This document shows, piece by piece, positions 7,236 through 14,195 of a DNA stretch of 22,991 bases. Each line of letters begins with the position of its first letter. Position 1 is the first letter of the stretch. Source of the stretch: Sporosarcina sp. (lineage in GTDB: Bacteria; Bacillota; Bacilli; Bacillales_A; Planococcaceae). Both the position numbers and the translations under genes were made by a program. The notes under the pieces were generated by a model, which saw only the letters and a program-made list of their open reading frames with translations, did no database searches and was not told where the DNA came from. The stretch covers positions 1 to 22,991 of the forward strand of contig JARIDM010000206.1 of NCBI GenBank assembly GCA_029263945.1, read 5' to 3'.

Positions 7236-7580
7236 ATGATTATTTTAATATGGATTTTACAGATTATATTAATTGCATTCTTTACTATGGCAGCAGTTTC
7301 AAAAATAACTAATTCCCAGGCGCTAGTGGACCAATTTGACGAAATGAACCTTCCACAATGGTTCAGAATTGTAACGGGATGGGTAGAAGTAATCGGTGCG
7401 GTTTTATTAATCATTGGTTTTTGGAGTAAAACAAGTGCAGTGCTAGGAGCTTTACTATTTATTGTTGTTGGGGTTGGTGGAATCCTTTCGCATATCCGTT
7501 CGAAGGATAATGTGAAAGGAACTTTACCCATTATTGTATTAACCCTCATAGCGACCCTATTATTCTTATTGCTTATCTGA
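7236..7580 (+). CDS. DoxX-family membrane protein
   Basis: A 114-residue protein with four predicted membrane helices, about residues 3-22, 44-66, 69-88 and 96-113. The short loop sequence SKITNSQALVDQFDEMNLPQWF between the first two is typical of DoxX/DoxD-like proteins, as is GWVEVIGAVLLIIGFW. AAAAGGTGAAAG precedes the ATG. It is the last gene of the HxlR-linked operon. B. subtilis CatD is a DoxX protein in the quinone-responsive catDE operon controlled by an HxlR-type regulator, which supports an electrophile or quinone response here. The biochemical role is not established. Confidence 0.9.
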   Translation: MIILIWILQIILIAFFTMAAVSKITNSQALVDQFDEMNLPQWFRIVTGWVEVIGAVLLIIGFWSKTSAVLGALLFIVVGVGGILSHIRSKDNVKGTLPIIVLTLIATLLFLLLI

Positions 7581-7753
7581 GCGTAAAGAAAAAATTAGGT
7601 TGAAATTGCGCTGAGACCTGATTAAATGCTGTATCAAGAATCTCTTTTAAGTTTCTGCTACTATAACTTCTTCATGGGTAGATGGTTTAACTATCTGGTG
7701 CGATTGTGGAGGATTTATGGGCGCCATCGAATAAATAGGTTAGATTCAAAAAG
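7581..7753. other. Gene-free stretch after the DoxX gene
   Basis: No coding sequence with a credible start is seen between the DoxX stop codon and the terminator at 7754. A short run CTGAGACCTGATT at 7610 recalls part of a thiamine riboswitch, but the rest of that structure is absent. Confidence 0.5.
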
Positions 7754-7795
7754 ACAGCCTAATTCCTTGCTAAATAAGGGATTAGGCTGTTTTTT
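7754..7795 (+). terminator. Strong Rho-independent terminator
   Basis: ACAGCCTAAT (7754-7763) pairs with ATTAGGCTGT (7781-7790), and the inner TCCTT/AAGGG extends the stem to about 15 bp. The loop is 7 bases and six Ts close the hairpin. It lies 174 bases after the DoxX gene and is the only clear end for that operon. Confidence 0.9.
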
Positions 7796-7897
7796 GCGAT
7801 GTAAATGGATGGTACTTTTGAATGAATGCTACAGATCATGGTCATAGTAAACCATTGTATACTCATATAGTGTCCTTTTTATTATCCGGATTAACAT

Positions 7898-8470
7898 TTA
7901 TTTAGTCATGTTAAGAGAATCTATGCCAGAAATCAAATAAGGAATCGCTAAATTAATATATTCTTTTGGCGTGATGTTCATACTGTTTCTTTTCCATTCG
8001 ACGGATGCCCCATAAATTCCCCAACTTAAAATAACCGCCGTAACTTTCAACGCTTCTTCGTCTGCTGATTGATGTTCTTTTATCAGCATTTTAAAATAAA
8101 TGATTTCAAGTTGTTCTTTTATAATGCGTGCAATCGTATCCTCGTATCCTCTGTGACAACGATTGGATAGTGATTTTTGGAAGTTTGTAATTGCGATAAA
8201 AGTACTAATGATTGTTTCTTCATTGAGTACGTTATTTTGATAGTTGCTACAAGCCAAATTCACTAATAAGACTTCTGATAATACCTTTTCCAATAAATCA
8301 TAAATATCTTCAAAGTGATAATAAAAAGTAGCGCGATTAATCATAGCTTCCGTTGCAATGTCCTTAACGGTTATATCTTTAAATTCTTTTTGACCTGAAA
8401 GTTCTATAAAAGAATCCATAATGAATTTACGAGTACGTTGAATACGAAGGTCTGTTTTTGGTTCGTTCAT
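7898..8470 (-). CDS. TetR/AcrR-family transcriptional regulator
   Basis: A 190-residue one-domain-plus-ligand-pocket repressor. The N-terminal HTH is clear: FKDITVKDIATEAMINRATFYYHF (about residues 29-52). The C-terminal all-helical part is of the TetR_C type often found with short-chain or quinone-responsive regulators. ATG 8470 is chosen because AGGAGG stands 12 bases upstream, whereas the ATG at 8503 falls in the operator-like dyad. It is divergent from the FMN reductase gene at 8633 and probably represses it. Ligand unknown. Confidence 0.92.
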   Translation of the reverse strand: MNEPKTDLRIQRTRKFIMDSFIELSGQKEFKDITVKDIATEAMINRATFYYHFEDIYDLLEKVLSEVLLVNLACSNYQNNVLNEETIISTFIAITNFQKSLSNRCHRGYEDTIARIIKEQLEIIYFKMLIKEHQSADEEALKVTAVILSWGIYGASVEWKRNSMNITPKEYINLAIPYLISGIDSLNMTK

Positions 8471-8494
8471 GGTGGTCTCCCTCCTACTTTTCAG

Positions 8495-8515
8495 ACAATA
8501 CATAGAATGTGTTGT
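8495..8515. promoter_or_regulatory. Candidate TetR operator
   Basis: Inverted repeat ACAATACAT (8495-8503) and ATGTGTTGT (8507-8515) with a 3-base spacer and one mismatch between half sites. It lies 25 bases upstream of the regulator's start codon, in the 162-base divergent region shared with the FMN reductase gene, the usual place for autorepression. Assignment is by position and symmetry. Confidence 0.6.
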
Positions 8516-8632
8516 ATAAACGACATTCCCAAGAAGTTACTGGTGTTCGTCATGTTCATTATGTTATAGAATTCAATTGTAAGCAAATCATTAACATTCA
8601 AAGTTATTTTTTAATAAATAGGAGGAATTAAG

Positions 8633-9190
8633 TTGGTTAAAATAGGAATAATCACTGGAAGTACGAGAGACGCAAGAGTAAATTTACAAGTTGCAGAATG
8701 GGTGAAATCCATTGCAGACCAAAGAACAGATGTTGAATTTGAATTGGTGGATATTAAAGAGTATAATTTACCGACATTCAATGAACCTGTTCCTGCCATA
8801 ATGTCACAGGATTATCAAGCACCGGAAGCGAAAGTATGGTCTGAAAAGATTAGCGAACTTGACGGGTTTGTTTTTGTCACACCAGAATATAATAGGGCGA
8901 TTACGTCTGGGTTAAAAGATGCGATAGATTATCTATATGTTGAGTGGAATAATAAAGCGGCGGGCATTGTAAGCTATGGCTCATCTCTAGGGGCAACAGC
9001 AGCTAACAATTTACGTTTAATCCTCACTGTACCAAAAGTGGCAACGGTGTCGACACAGCCTGGCCTAAGTCTTTTTACGGACTTTGAAGAAATGAGCGTA
9101 TTTAAACCAGCGCCGTTTCATGAGGAAACGGTTCAAACAATGTTGAATGAGGTTGTGGCCTGGTCAACAGCGTTGAAAACGATTAGATAG
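8633..9190 (+). CDS. NAD(P)H-dependent FMN reductase / quinone reductase (YieF/ChrR-like)
   Basis: A 185-residue flavodoxin-fold oxidoreductase. ITGSTRDARVN near the N-terminus is the FMN phosphate loop, and VTPEYNRAITSGLKDAIDYL (about 83-102) is the family signature PEYN-x(5)-LKNAID. Members reduce quinones, azo dyes, nitro compounds or chromate with NAD(P)H. Starts with TTG; GGAGG is 7 bases upstream and no alternative start fits. Divergent from the TetR gene and closed by the perfect hairpin at 9207, so it is likely a single-gene unit induced by an electrophile. It is not closely similar to the other FMN reductase at 6645. Confidence 0.93.
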   Translation: MVKIGIITGSTRDARVNLQVAEWVKSIADQRTDVEFELVDIKEYNLPTFNEPVPAIMSQDYQAPEAKVWSEKISELDGFVFVTPEYNRAITSGLKDAIDYLYVEWNNKAAGIVSYGSSLGATAANNLRLILTVPKVATVSTQPGLSLFTDFEEMSVFKPAPFHEETVQTMLNEVVAWSTALKTIR

Positions 9191-9206
9191 TCTTTTTAAA
9201 ATCATA

Positions 9207-9250
9207 AAGCGAAGACGAAAAGACATGCTTTTCGTCTTCGCTTATTTTAT
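9207..9250. terminator. Perfect 16-bp hairpin terminator
   Basis: AAGCGAAGACGAAAAG (9207-9222) pairs without mismatch with 9228-9243 around a 5-base loop. The + side tail ATTTTAT is only moderately T-rich, so it could attenuate rather than stop transcription. It lies between the FMN reductase stop and the start of the DsbA-fold gene. Confidence 0.8.
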
Positions 9251-9269
9251 AGAAATGAGGCGAATTGAG

Positions 9270-10205
9270 ATGGAAAACAATAAAAATATGATTTGTGACG
9301 TAGAAACGGGTGTGTGCGGAGAGGCTGGAGATGAGGAGATTGAAATGATTGACTTTAACCAACCCAACAAAGAAATTAACCTTTATTATGTAACGGATCC
9401 GATTTGTTCGCATTGCTGGGCAATTGAACCAGAACTTCGTCGCTTTATTGCGCAGTATGGTAAATACGTTAACATGCATACGGTTATGGGGGGATTATTA
9501 GAAAAGTGGCATGACGGACCAATCGATCCTGCGAACGGGATCTATAAGCCGGCTGACGTTGCTGATCACTGGAGAGAGGTTGGCGAACATTCGAGAATGC
9601 CAATTGACGGTACGTTGATGATTGATAATCCTGTTCACTCTTCTTATCCACCTTCTCGTGTATTTAAAATTATTCAAAAAAATCATGGCGATGTCGTGGC
9701 GTTTGACTATTTACGCCGTGCAAGAGAAGCACTTTTCGTGTTTAATCAAAACATTGCGGATAGAACAATTATAATTGACATCGTAAATAAACTTCATCTT
9801 GATGGAGAAGCCATTGTCATTGAAGCGGAACAACCAATCGCACAACAACTATTAAATGAAGACTTTGCGCTAGCTAGAGAATTAAGAGCAACTGGTTTTC
9901 CAAGTATTATTATGATGAACGCAGAAGATAAAGGCGTGAAAATAGTCGGGGGACGTTCGTTTGACGTTTACGTTGATGGATTGAAAAAAGTTTTAAATCT
10001 GGAGTTATTACAACCTGAGAAACAACCTTCGCTTGCTAGCTTACTGAGTAAAGAGAAACTTCTATTTTCAAAAGAAATCGAAATCATGTACGATGTAGAA
10101 CAAGCAGCAATTCAAGCATTTGTCGAAAAGGAACTGCCAGTAGACAGTTACCGCGCGCAAGAAATGTTAGGGGAAACCTATTTTACAACTGAGTCGATTT
10201 CATAG
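9270..10205 (+). CDS. DsbA-family thioredoxin-fold protein (FrnE/YjbH-like)
   Basis: A 311-residue thioredoxin-fold protein. The active-site CSHC (46-49) follows INLYYVTDP, and the family cis-proline loop is visible as ATGFPSIIM near 210. The middle is the helical DsbA insertion. About 70 further residues follow the fold, so it is longer than the roughly 210-residue COG3531 isomerases and closer in size to YjbH/SpxH, the adaptor that feeds Spx to ClpXP; I cannot decide between these by eye. No signal peptide, so cytosolic. N-terminal cysteines Cys9 and Cys16 are extra. ATG 9270 has GAGG 9 bases upstream. Its place in a flavin and quinone-reductase region fits thiol stress. Confidence 0.85.
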   Translation: MENNKNMICDVETGVCGEAGDEEIEMIDFNQPNKEINLYYVTDPICSHCWAIEPELRRFIAQYGKYVNMHTVMGGLLEKWHDGPIDPANGIYKPADVADHWREVGEHSRMPIDGTLMIDNPVHSSYPPSRVFKIIQKNHGDVVAFDYLRRAREALFVFNQNIADRTIIIDIVNKLHLDGEAIVIEAEQPIAQQLLNEDFALARELRATGFPSIIMMNAEDKGVKIVGGRSFDVYVDGLKKVLNLELLQPEKQPSLASLLSKEKLLFSKEIEIMYDVEQAAIQAFVEKELPVDSYRAQEMLGETYFTTESIS

Positions 10206-10213
10206 GATCTTAA

Positions 10214-10327
10214 TCTGTTACATCACCATATATAGTACAAGAAGATTTTAAAGTGGATGGACCATCTGGAGATGAAATGACGATAAGGTTTACAGGTTTA
10301 GCAAAAAGCATCAATAAAGGTCATTAA
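10214..10327 (+). pseudogene. Unrecognised C-terminal gene remnant
   Basis: A 37-codon open frame reads as ordinary protein (TSPYIVQEDFKVDG and MTIRFTGLAKSINKGH) and ends with TAA. It has no start codon or ribosome binding site of its own and opens directly after an in-frame stop just past the DsbA-fold gene. It looks like the last part of a deleted gene. I do not recognise the family. Confidence 0.4.
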
Positions 10328-10338
10328 AATAACGCGTG

Positions 10339-10407
10339 CTATTTGTTTGCTAAGCGTTGAATTAAGTTCATATCTTTGAGCCCTTTTGGCTTTGGTTGTT
10401 CAATCAT
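10339..10407 (-). pseudogene. 22-codon minus-strand ORF, probable gene remnant
   Basis: The frame reads MIEQPKPKGLKDMNLIQRLANK and stops. Upstream in the same frame, YRIWEGAPFF continues for a few codons to a stop. GGGAGG lies 14 bases before the ATG, rather far. Composition is protein-like. It may be the end of a lost gene or a very short peptide; not recognised. It lies in the same scar as the remnant at 10214. Confidence 0.3.
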
Positions 10408-10446
10408 AAAAAATGGAGCACCCTCCCAAATCCTGTATAATGATAA

Positions 10447-10462
10447 TTACTACACATAGTAA
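10447..10462. promoter_or_regulatory. Operator-like perfect dyad
   Basis: TTACTACACATAGTAA is a perfect inverted repeat, with 6-base half sites around CACA. It stands upstream of the short minus-strand ORF and next to a TATAAT on the + strand at 10436. TACT/AGTA half sites recall those of YodB-like HxlR regulators, one of which is encoded at 3987. No intact gene adjoins it, so it may be a relic. Confidence 0.4.
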
Positions 10463-10625
10463 CAGACTCGAGGAATGCTCTATGTGAATGATACGATAAG
10501 AAAGCTAAAGTCCATTTCGACTTAGTTTGTATTGCTTAGAAGACAAGTAAGCTTCTCCAACTTCTTTCGTAGTTTTAAGAAGAATCATTAATTTGCTGTT
10601 TCTTTATGAGTTTTTAAAAGTATAT
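10463..10625. other. Gene-free stretch before repeat copy A
   Basis: No credible coding sequence. A 16-codon frame starting MLYVNDTIRKLKSIST at 10476, behind GAGGA, ends quickly and is not recognised. The rest is AT-rich with no clear hairpin. Confidence 0.4.
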
Positions 10626-10744
10626 GAGTCAATTTCATCATCACCTTATCATGCTACAACGACGTTACTTATTGTTTGGGATCGGTTCAATCCAACTATA
10701 TGTTGTAGGGGTGTAGCTATAAAAGCCTATGATGAAATTGATTG
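10626..10744 (+). repeat. Dispersed 119-bp hairpin element, copy A (full length)
   Basis: Terminal repeats TCAATTTCATCAT and ATGATGAAATTGA are perfectly complementary over 13 bp. Inside, GCTACA (10653-10658) pairs with TGTAGC (10712-10717), and an apical TTGGG/TCCAA stem closes on TCGGTTCAA. It differs from copy B at the eleventh base of the terminal stem (C:G here, A:T in B) and in the apical stem (T:A for C:G), with pairing kept. No matching 4-bp flanks are seen. It ends 20 bases before the ribosome binding site of the pirin gene, so it forms that gene's leader or promoter region. Confidence 0.85.
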
Positions 10745-10777
10745 CTTTACTGTAAAATAAAAAAGGAGGCGGTTTTT

Positions 10778-11515
10778 TTGTTACAAAAACTTGACGCTGT
10801 AAATCACGCAAAACCGTTTAGAGGTCCATTTGAAATCACGCGTGTCCAACCAGGTGATATTCTAGGAGATGAAACGGCTGATTCTGCATTTGGGCCCTTA
10901 GCCATTATTGATCATGCGGTCATCAAAAAGGGTGTAATAATTAAAATGCATGAACATGTCAATGATGAGATTTTAAGTTACGTAAGTACAGGTGTTATGC
11001 ATCATAAAGATTCAGCAGGTTTTAAAGCGCCGATTGCACGCGGGAAGTTGATGATGATGAATGCAGGAACAGGATTTTGGCATGAAGAAACAGTGAAAGA
11101 AAATGAGGTGGAAATGCTTCAAATATTCGTCAGGCCTACTGAAACGGATATTTCTCCAGAAATTCAGTTTCATGACAAACCCTTAGCCAATGAAGATTGG
11201 TATGTTTTGGCGGGGCCAGTGGGAAGTGAAGCACCCCTTAAGATTAGACAACAGGTCTACATATTAGATGCACATCCTAAAGCGGGGGAAGAGTTAAAAG
11301 TCCCAGTATATCTAAACCTCACGCCATTTCTATACGTAATGAATGGAGAAATCACTATTCAAAATTTAAAAATAGGAAAAAAAGAGGCAGTAACGGATTT
11401 GGTTAATCCACTGCCAAAGCTAGTCGCAAATGTAGACACGACAATTATATTATTCTTTGTTGATATGAATGCGTCAATGTCTCTAGGCGGTACAATTAGT
11501 GGCTTGAAAAATTAG
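10778..11515 (+). CDS. Pirin-family bicupin protein
   Basis: A 245-residue two-cupin pirin. The N-terminal cupin holds MHEHVNDEILSYVSTG; His58, His60, His102 and Glu104 match the spacing of the four metal ligands of human pirin (His56, His58, His101, Glu103). The C-terminal cupin is present but lacks ligands, as usual. Bacterial pirins such as E. coli YhhW have quercetin dioxygenase activity or act in stress regulation. Starts at TTG 10778, with GGAGG 8 bases upstream. Monocistronic by position, convergent with the deacetylase gene 62 bases downstream. Repeat copy A lies immediately upstream. Confidence 0.93.
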   Translation: MLQKLDAVNHAKPFRGPFEITRVQPGDILGDETADSAFGPLAIIDHAVIKKGVIIKMHEHVNDEILSYVSTGVMHHKDSAGFKAPIARGKLMMMNAGTGFWHEETVKENEVEMLQIFVRPTETDISPEIQFHDKPLANEDWYVLAGPVGSEAPLKIRQQVYILDAHPKAGEELKVPVYLNLTPFLYVMNGEITIQNLKIGKKEAVTDLVNPLPKLVANVDTTIILFFVDMNASMSLGGTISGLKN

Positions 11516-11577
11516 TAATTATGAATAAAGTCACACTTAAAGTGTAGCGTGGTCTCTCCTGTGCCCGTTGAACCAGA

Positions 11578-12540
11578 TTACATTCGTATATCATTTTGAA
11601 AGTTAAGATAGAAGTGATTCTCTTCATCATATACGACAAACTTATAACCTTGTTCTTTATAAAATTGAATAATCCCAGGAAGTGCCGCCAAAGTTTGTGG
11701 TTTTTCGTGCATGAGCACAACTTCTCGGTCTGAATTTGTACCGTTTTTGATGGCTTCTATAATTTGGGTTGGATTATCTTTTAGCTTCCAGTCATTAGAG
11801 TCAATTGTCCAATCCCAAACTTTAATGCCTGCGTCTACAATCTGGTTACGAATCTGTTCACTATTCAAACCTGGTGCGGAACCATAAGGTGGACGAACTA
11901 AAGTAGGGTTAGTGCCTGTAATGTCATGAATTAGTTGTAAGGTTTCAGTCATCTCAGGTATAAACTGATAATCCTCATATAGTGTATTGAATTTATGCGT
12001 CATACTATGGCCGCCGATATAATGACCTTCTCTTGTTGTACGAATAACGCTTTCTTGTAGATGTTCTTTTTGTAAGTTAGTTCCTTGCATGAAGAATGTT
12101 GCTTTTATATCATGCGCTTGTAAGATATCTAGAAATTGGTCTGTTAGATTACTTGGGCCATCATCAAACGTTAAGTAGACGACTTTCCCTAAATCTTCTT
12201 TTTCTTTTTCTGGCTCTGTTCCCACTTCAGTTTTATCCTCCCCTTTATTGACGGGAACATCTTTCTCGTTTGTTGAATTTTCTTTCGTGTCTTTATTAGC
12301 TTTTGCGTCTGAAATTTTTAAAGACGCTTTATTTACACCCGATTGTTCTTTCCCTTGGCTAATCGCAGGCTTTACTTTATCAGTCAATTCGTTCTTGAAA
12401 TTTTTTTCATTGGCTGCATACGATTTCCCTATAATAAAACCGGTAAGAAAAGTAGGGATTAATGTAACAAGTAAAATTATTGCAATTCGTAGCCTGATTT
12501 TCTTTCTTCTTTTGCTAGACTCTAATAGTGGTGCACGCAT
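11578..12540 (-). CDS. pdaV: Membrane-anchored peptidoglycan/polysaccharide deacetylase (PdaV/PgdA type)
   Basis: A 320-residue NodB-domain carbohydrate esterase (CE4). An N-terminal signal anchor at about 17-38 is followed by a charged low-complexity linker to about 115. The catalytic domain has all CE4 motifs: TFDDGP (124-129, metal-binding Asp126/Asp127), HSMTH (178-182, metal His178 and His182), RPPYG (216-220), DWTIDSNDW and the catalytic His in LMHEK (His278), where many relatives have LMHD. GGAGG is 11 bases before ATG 12540. It follows sigV and rsiV on the same strand; in Clostridioides difficile the SigV homologue controls pdaV, which deacetylates peptidoglycan and gives lysozyme resistance. 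The symbol is by this analogy. Repeat copy B separates it from rsiV. Confidence 0.85.
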   Translation of the reverse strand: MRAPLLESSKRRKKIRLRIAIILLVTLIPTFLTGFIIGKSYAANEKNFKNELTDKVKPAISQGKEQSGVNKASLKISDAKANKDTKENSTNEKDVPVNKGEDKTEVGTEPEKEKEDLGKVVYLTFDDGPSNLTDQFLDILQAHDIKATFFMQGTNLQKEHLQESVIRTTREGHYIGGHSMTHKFNTLYEDYQFIPEMTETLQLIHDITGTNPTLVRPPYGSAPGLNSEQIRNQIVDAGIKVWDWTIDSNDWKLKDNPTQIIEAIKNGTNSDREVVLMHEKPQTLAALPGIIQFYKEQGYKFVVYDEENHFYLNFQNDIRM

Positions 12541-12640
12541 GATTATAAAATCCTCCTATGGATAAGTATGGTGTTAGCTGGCTTCATTTTACTAAACTAT
12601 GTAAGGTAGCAAACATGTGGAAGTGCTTGCTAAAATACGT

Positions 12641-12759
12641 GAGTCAATTTCATAATGACCTTATTCTGCGACAACGACGCAACATATTGTTCGGGAACGG
12701 TTCAACCCGACTATATGTTGTGGTGGTGGAGCAATAAAACCCTATTATGAAATTGATTG
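12641..12759 (+). repeat. Dispersed 119-bp hairpin element, copy B (full length)
   Basis: Terminal repeats TCAATTTCATAAT and ATTATGAAATTGA are perfectly complementary. Inside, CAACATAT pairs with ATATGTTG (8 bp) and TCGGG with CCCGA around AACGGTTCAA; TTATT/AATAA joins inner and outer parts. ACGT stands directly on both sides (12637-12640 and 12760-12763), as a 4-bp target-site duplication would. It lies in the 232-base gap between rsiV and the deacetylase gene, 13 bases after the rsiV stop, so the minus-strand form would be part of any sigV-rsiV-pdaV transcript. Confidence 0.88.
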
Positions 12760-12772
12760 ACGTGCAATAAAA

Positions 12773-13645
12773 TTAATTAATGTATGTGTCACTTACTAAT
12801 AAATCACTTAGAATACTCGAGGGTATTTCGAAAGTCACAATCCCCATATAACCTGGTGCCACCTCATATTTGTCGAATGAAATCACAAGCTTATGATTCG
12901 AAGTAATATAGAAGTTTTCATAGGGTTTAATTCCTTCGAAATTACCAGTGAAAGGATCCTCCAAGAAATAAGATATTTCTTCATCTGCTGCCATCTGCCG
13001 CTTCATTTCACCTGCAATATAGGAACTAATCACTTCGATATATTGATCGTCTTTAAATAGAATGGGCAGTGTGATTAATATGCTCTCCTGTTTATCGATG
13101 GTATCGTACTTCATCGTTGTTGAAGAAGAACCAGCAGTATTTACCTTGTAACGTGCAATTGATAAAATACGAGCAGTATCTGTCATTACTTCGTATCCGG
13201 TGTCAATGCCAAGGTGACCGTTACCTGCTTCTTTTAGTTCATCAACTTCTTCTTCGAATTGCTCAAAGTTTGCTTTGTTTTCGTCGATATACTTTTCATT
13301 TAACGAAGCTTGTAGTCCTTCATTCGCTAAACCTTCAATTGTAGGGCTATCAAGATTGGCATGATAGGTCTTTTCATCTAAAGTTAATTTATGAACGGTA
13401 AAAACTTCAACGATGGCTCCCAATACGGGAATATTAACCATTGACTGTGCCATAGCTGGGCTTATATTGATACTTGAAAGAAACAAAACAGTTGCTGCAG
13501 CGGTTCCAATTATCCAGTTTTTAAAAACTGGACGTTTCTTTTGTTCTGTATTTGCCTGCTGAATTGCGTTCTTTACGACATCTTTTAACTCAGGTGGTAT
13601 GTCTGTCTTGTGATATTGATTTTTTAACTGATTTAATCTTTTCAT
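12773..13645 (-). CDS. rsiV: RsiV-like anti-sigma factor (DUF3298-type)
   Basis: A 290-residue single-pass membrane anti-sigma factor. Residues 1-42 form the cytosolic sigma-binding tail, 43-62 the membrane helix. SPAMAQ at 62-67 resembles a signal peptidase site just outside the membrane, consistent with the known first cleavage of B. subtilis RsiV by signal peptidase upon lysozyme binding. The extracellular part ends in a DUF3298-like domain: ILITLPILFKDDQYIEVISSY and, at the C-terminus, SFDKYEVAPGYMGIVTFEIP, very close to the RsiV/PdaC signature. Start overlaps the sigma factor stop by 4 bases (ATGA), so the pair is translationally coupled. Direct lysozyme sensing is inferred from the family. 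Confidence 0.88.
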   Translation of the reverse strand: MKRLNQLKNQYHKTDIPPELKDVVKNAIQQANTEQKKRPVFKNWIIGTAAATVLFLSSINISPAMAQSMVNIPVLGAIVEVFTVHKLTLDEKTYHANLDSPTIEGLANEGLQASLNEKYIDENKANFEQFEEEVDELKEAGNGHLGIDTGYEVMTDTARILSIARYKVNTAGSSSTTMKYDTIDKQESILITLPILFKDDQYIEVISSYIAGEMKRQMAADEEISYFLEDPFTGNFEGIKPYENFYITSNHKLVISFDKYEVAPGYMGIVTFEIPSSILSDLLVSDTYIN

Positions 13646-14139
13646 AATCTAAAATCCTCTCCAACTTCAATGCGTAGTTTTTTTAATGCGCGATAGAGCC
13701 TCGTTTTAATTGTATTAATATTGAGTTCTGTTATCGTTGCAATCTCCTCTATTTTTAAATCCTCAAAAAAACGTAGCATGATTAATGTCTTATATTTTTG
13801 GGGGAGCTGATCGATGGCTACTTGTAAATCCATATCAGCTATTTCATCTTCTAACCATGGTAAGTGGAAACTAAGAACATCATCATTCATTAAGGTAACT
13901 CGCTTATGTTTTCTGATGAAATCGATGGACGTGTTAATGAGAATTCGATAGAACCACGTTTTCAAATAGGTTATTTCTTCAAGACGATCTATGGAATTAA
14001 GTGCTTTTAAAATCGAGTCTTGTACGATATCAAGCGCGTTTTCTTTATTTCTAACATAGCTATAGGCGAGACGATAGTGCGCTTCTCGATTTTCTATTAT
14101 GAATTTTTCCACAAGCTGATACTGATCTCTTTTTATCAT
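13642..14139 (-). CDS. sigV: ECF sigma factor, SigV type
   Basis: A 165-residue extracytoplasmic-function sigma factor; B. subtilis SigV has the same length. Region 2 covers about 12-80 (YRLAYSYVRNKENALDIVQDS, LKTWFYRILINTSIDFIRKH). Region 4 covers about 108-158 (LPQKYKTLIMLRFFEDLKIEEIATI, NINTIKTRLYRALKKLR). ATG 14139 is chosen over 14184: GAAGGTG lies 11 bases upstream, and the extra residues from 14184 have no family match. Downstream are rsiV with 4-base overlap and then the peptidoglycan deacetylase. A candidate ECF promoter at 14196-14222 suggests autoregulation. The SigV rather than generic ECF assignment rests on the RsiV-type partner. Confidence 0.9.
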   Translation of the reverse strand: MIKRDQYQLVEKFIIENREAHYRLAYSYVRNKENALDIVQDSILKALNSIDRLEEITYLKTWFYRILINTSIDFIRKHKRVTLMNDDVLSFHLPWLEDEIADMDLQVAIDQLPQKYKTLIMLRFFEDLKIEEIATITELNINTIKTRLYRALKKLRIEVGEDFRL

Positions 14140-14195
14140 GACAAAATATTCACCTTCTCTAATTTCAACATGCCGCGAACGCATTATAATAATTT

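Noticed and set aside
7610..7622. CTGAGACCTGATT resembling part of a thiamine pyrophosphate riboswitch
   Set aside because: The remaining conserved helices and the second core are missing, no thiamine gene follows, and the match is short enough to be chance.
7626..7847. 73-codon + strand ORF running through the strong terminator at 7754
   Set aside because: Composition is unlike protein, no ribosome binding site, and it contains the terminator hairpin.
10295..10335. Possible sixth copy of the dispersed element (AAAGGTCATTAAAAT on the + strand)
   Set aside because: Only about ten bases match the inner left end, the terminal repeat is absent, and part of the stretch is explained by the remnant reading frame.
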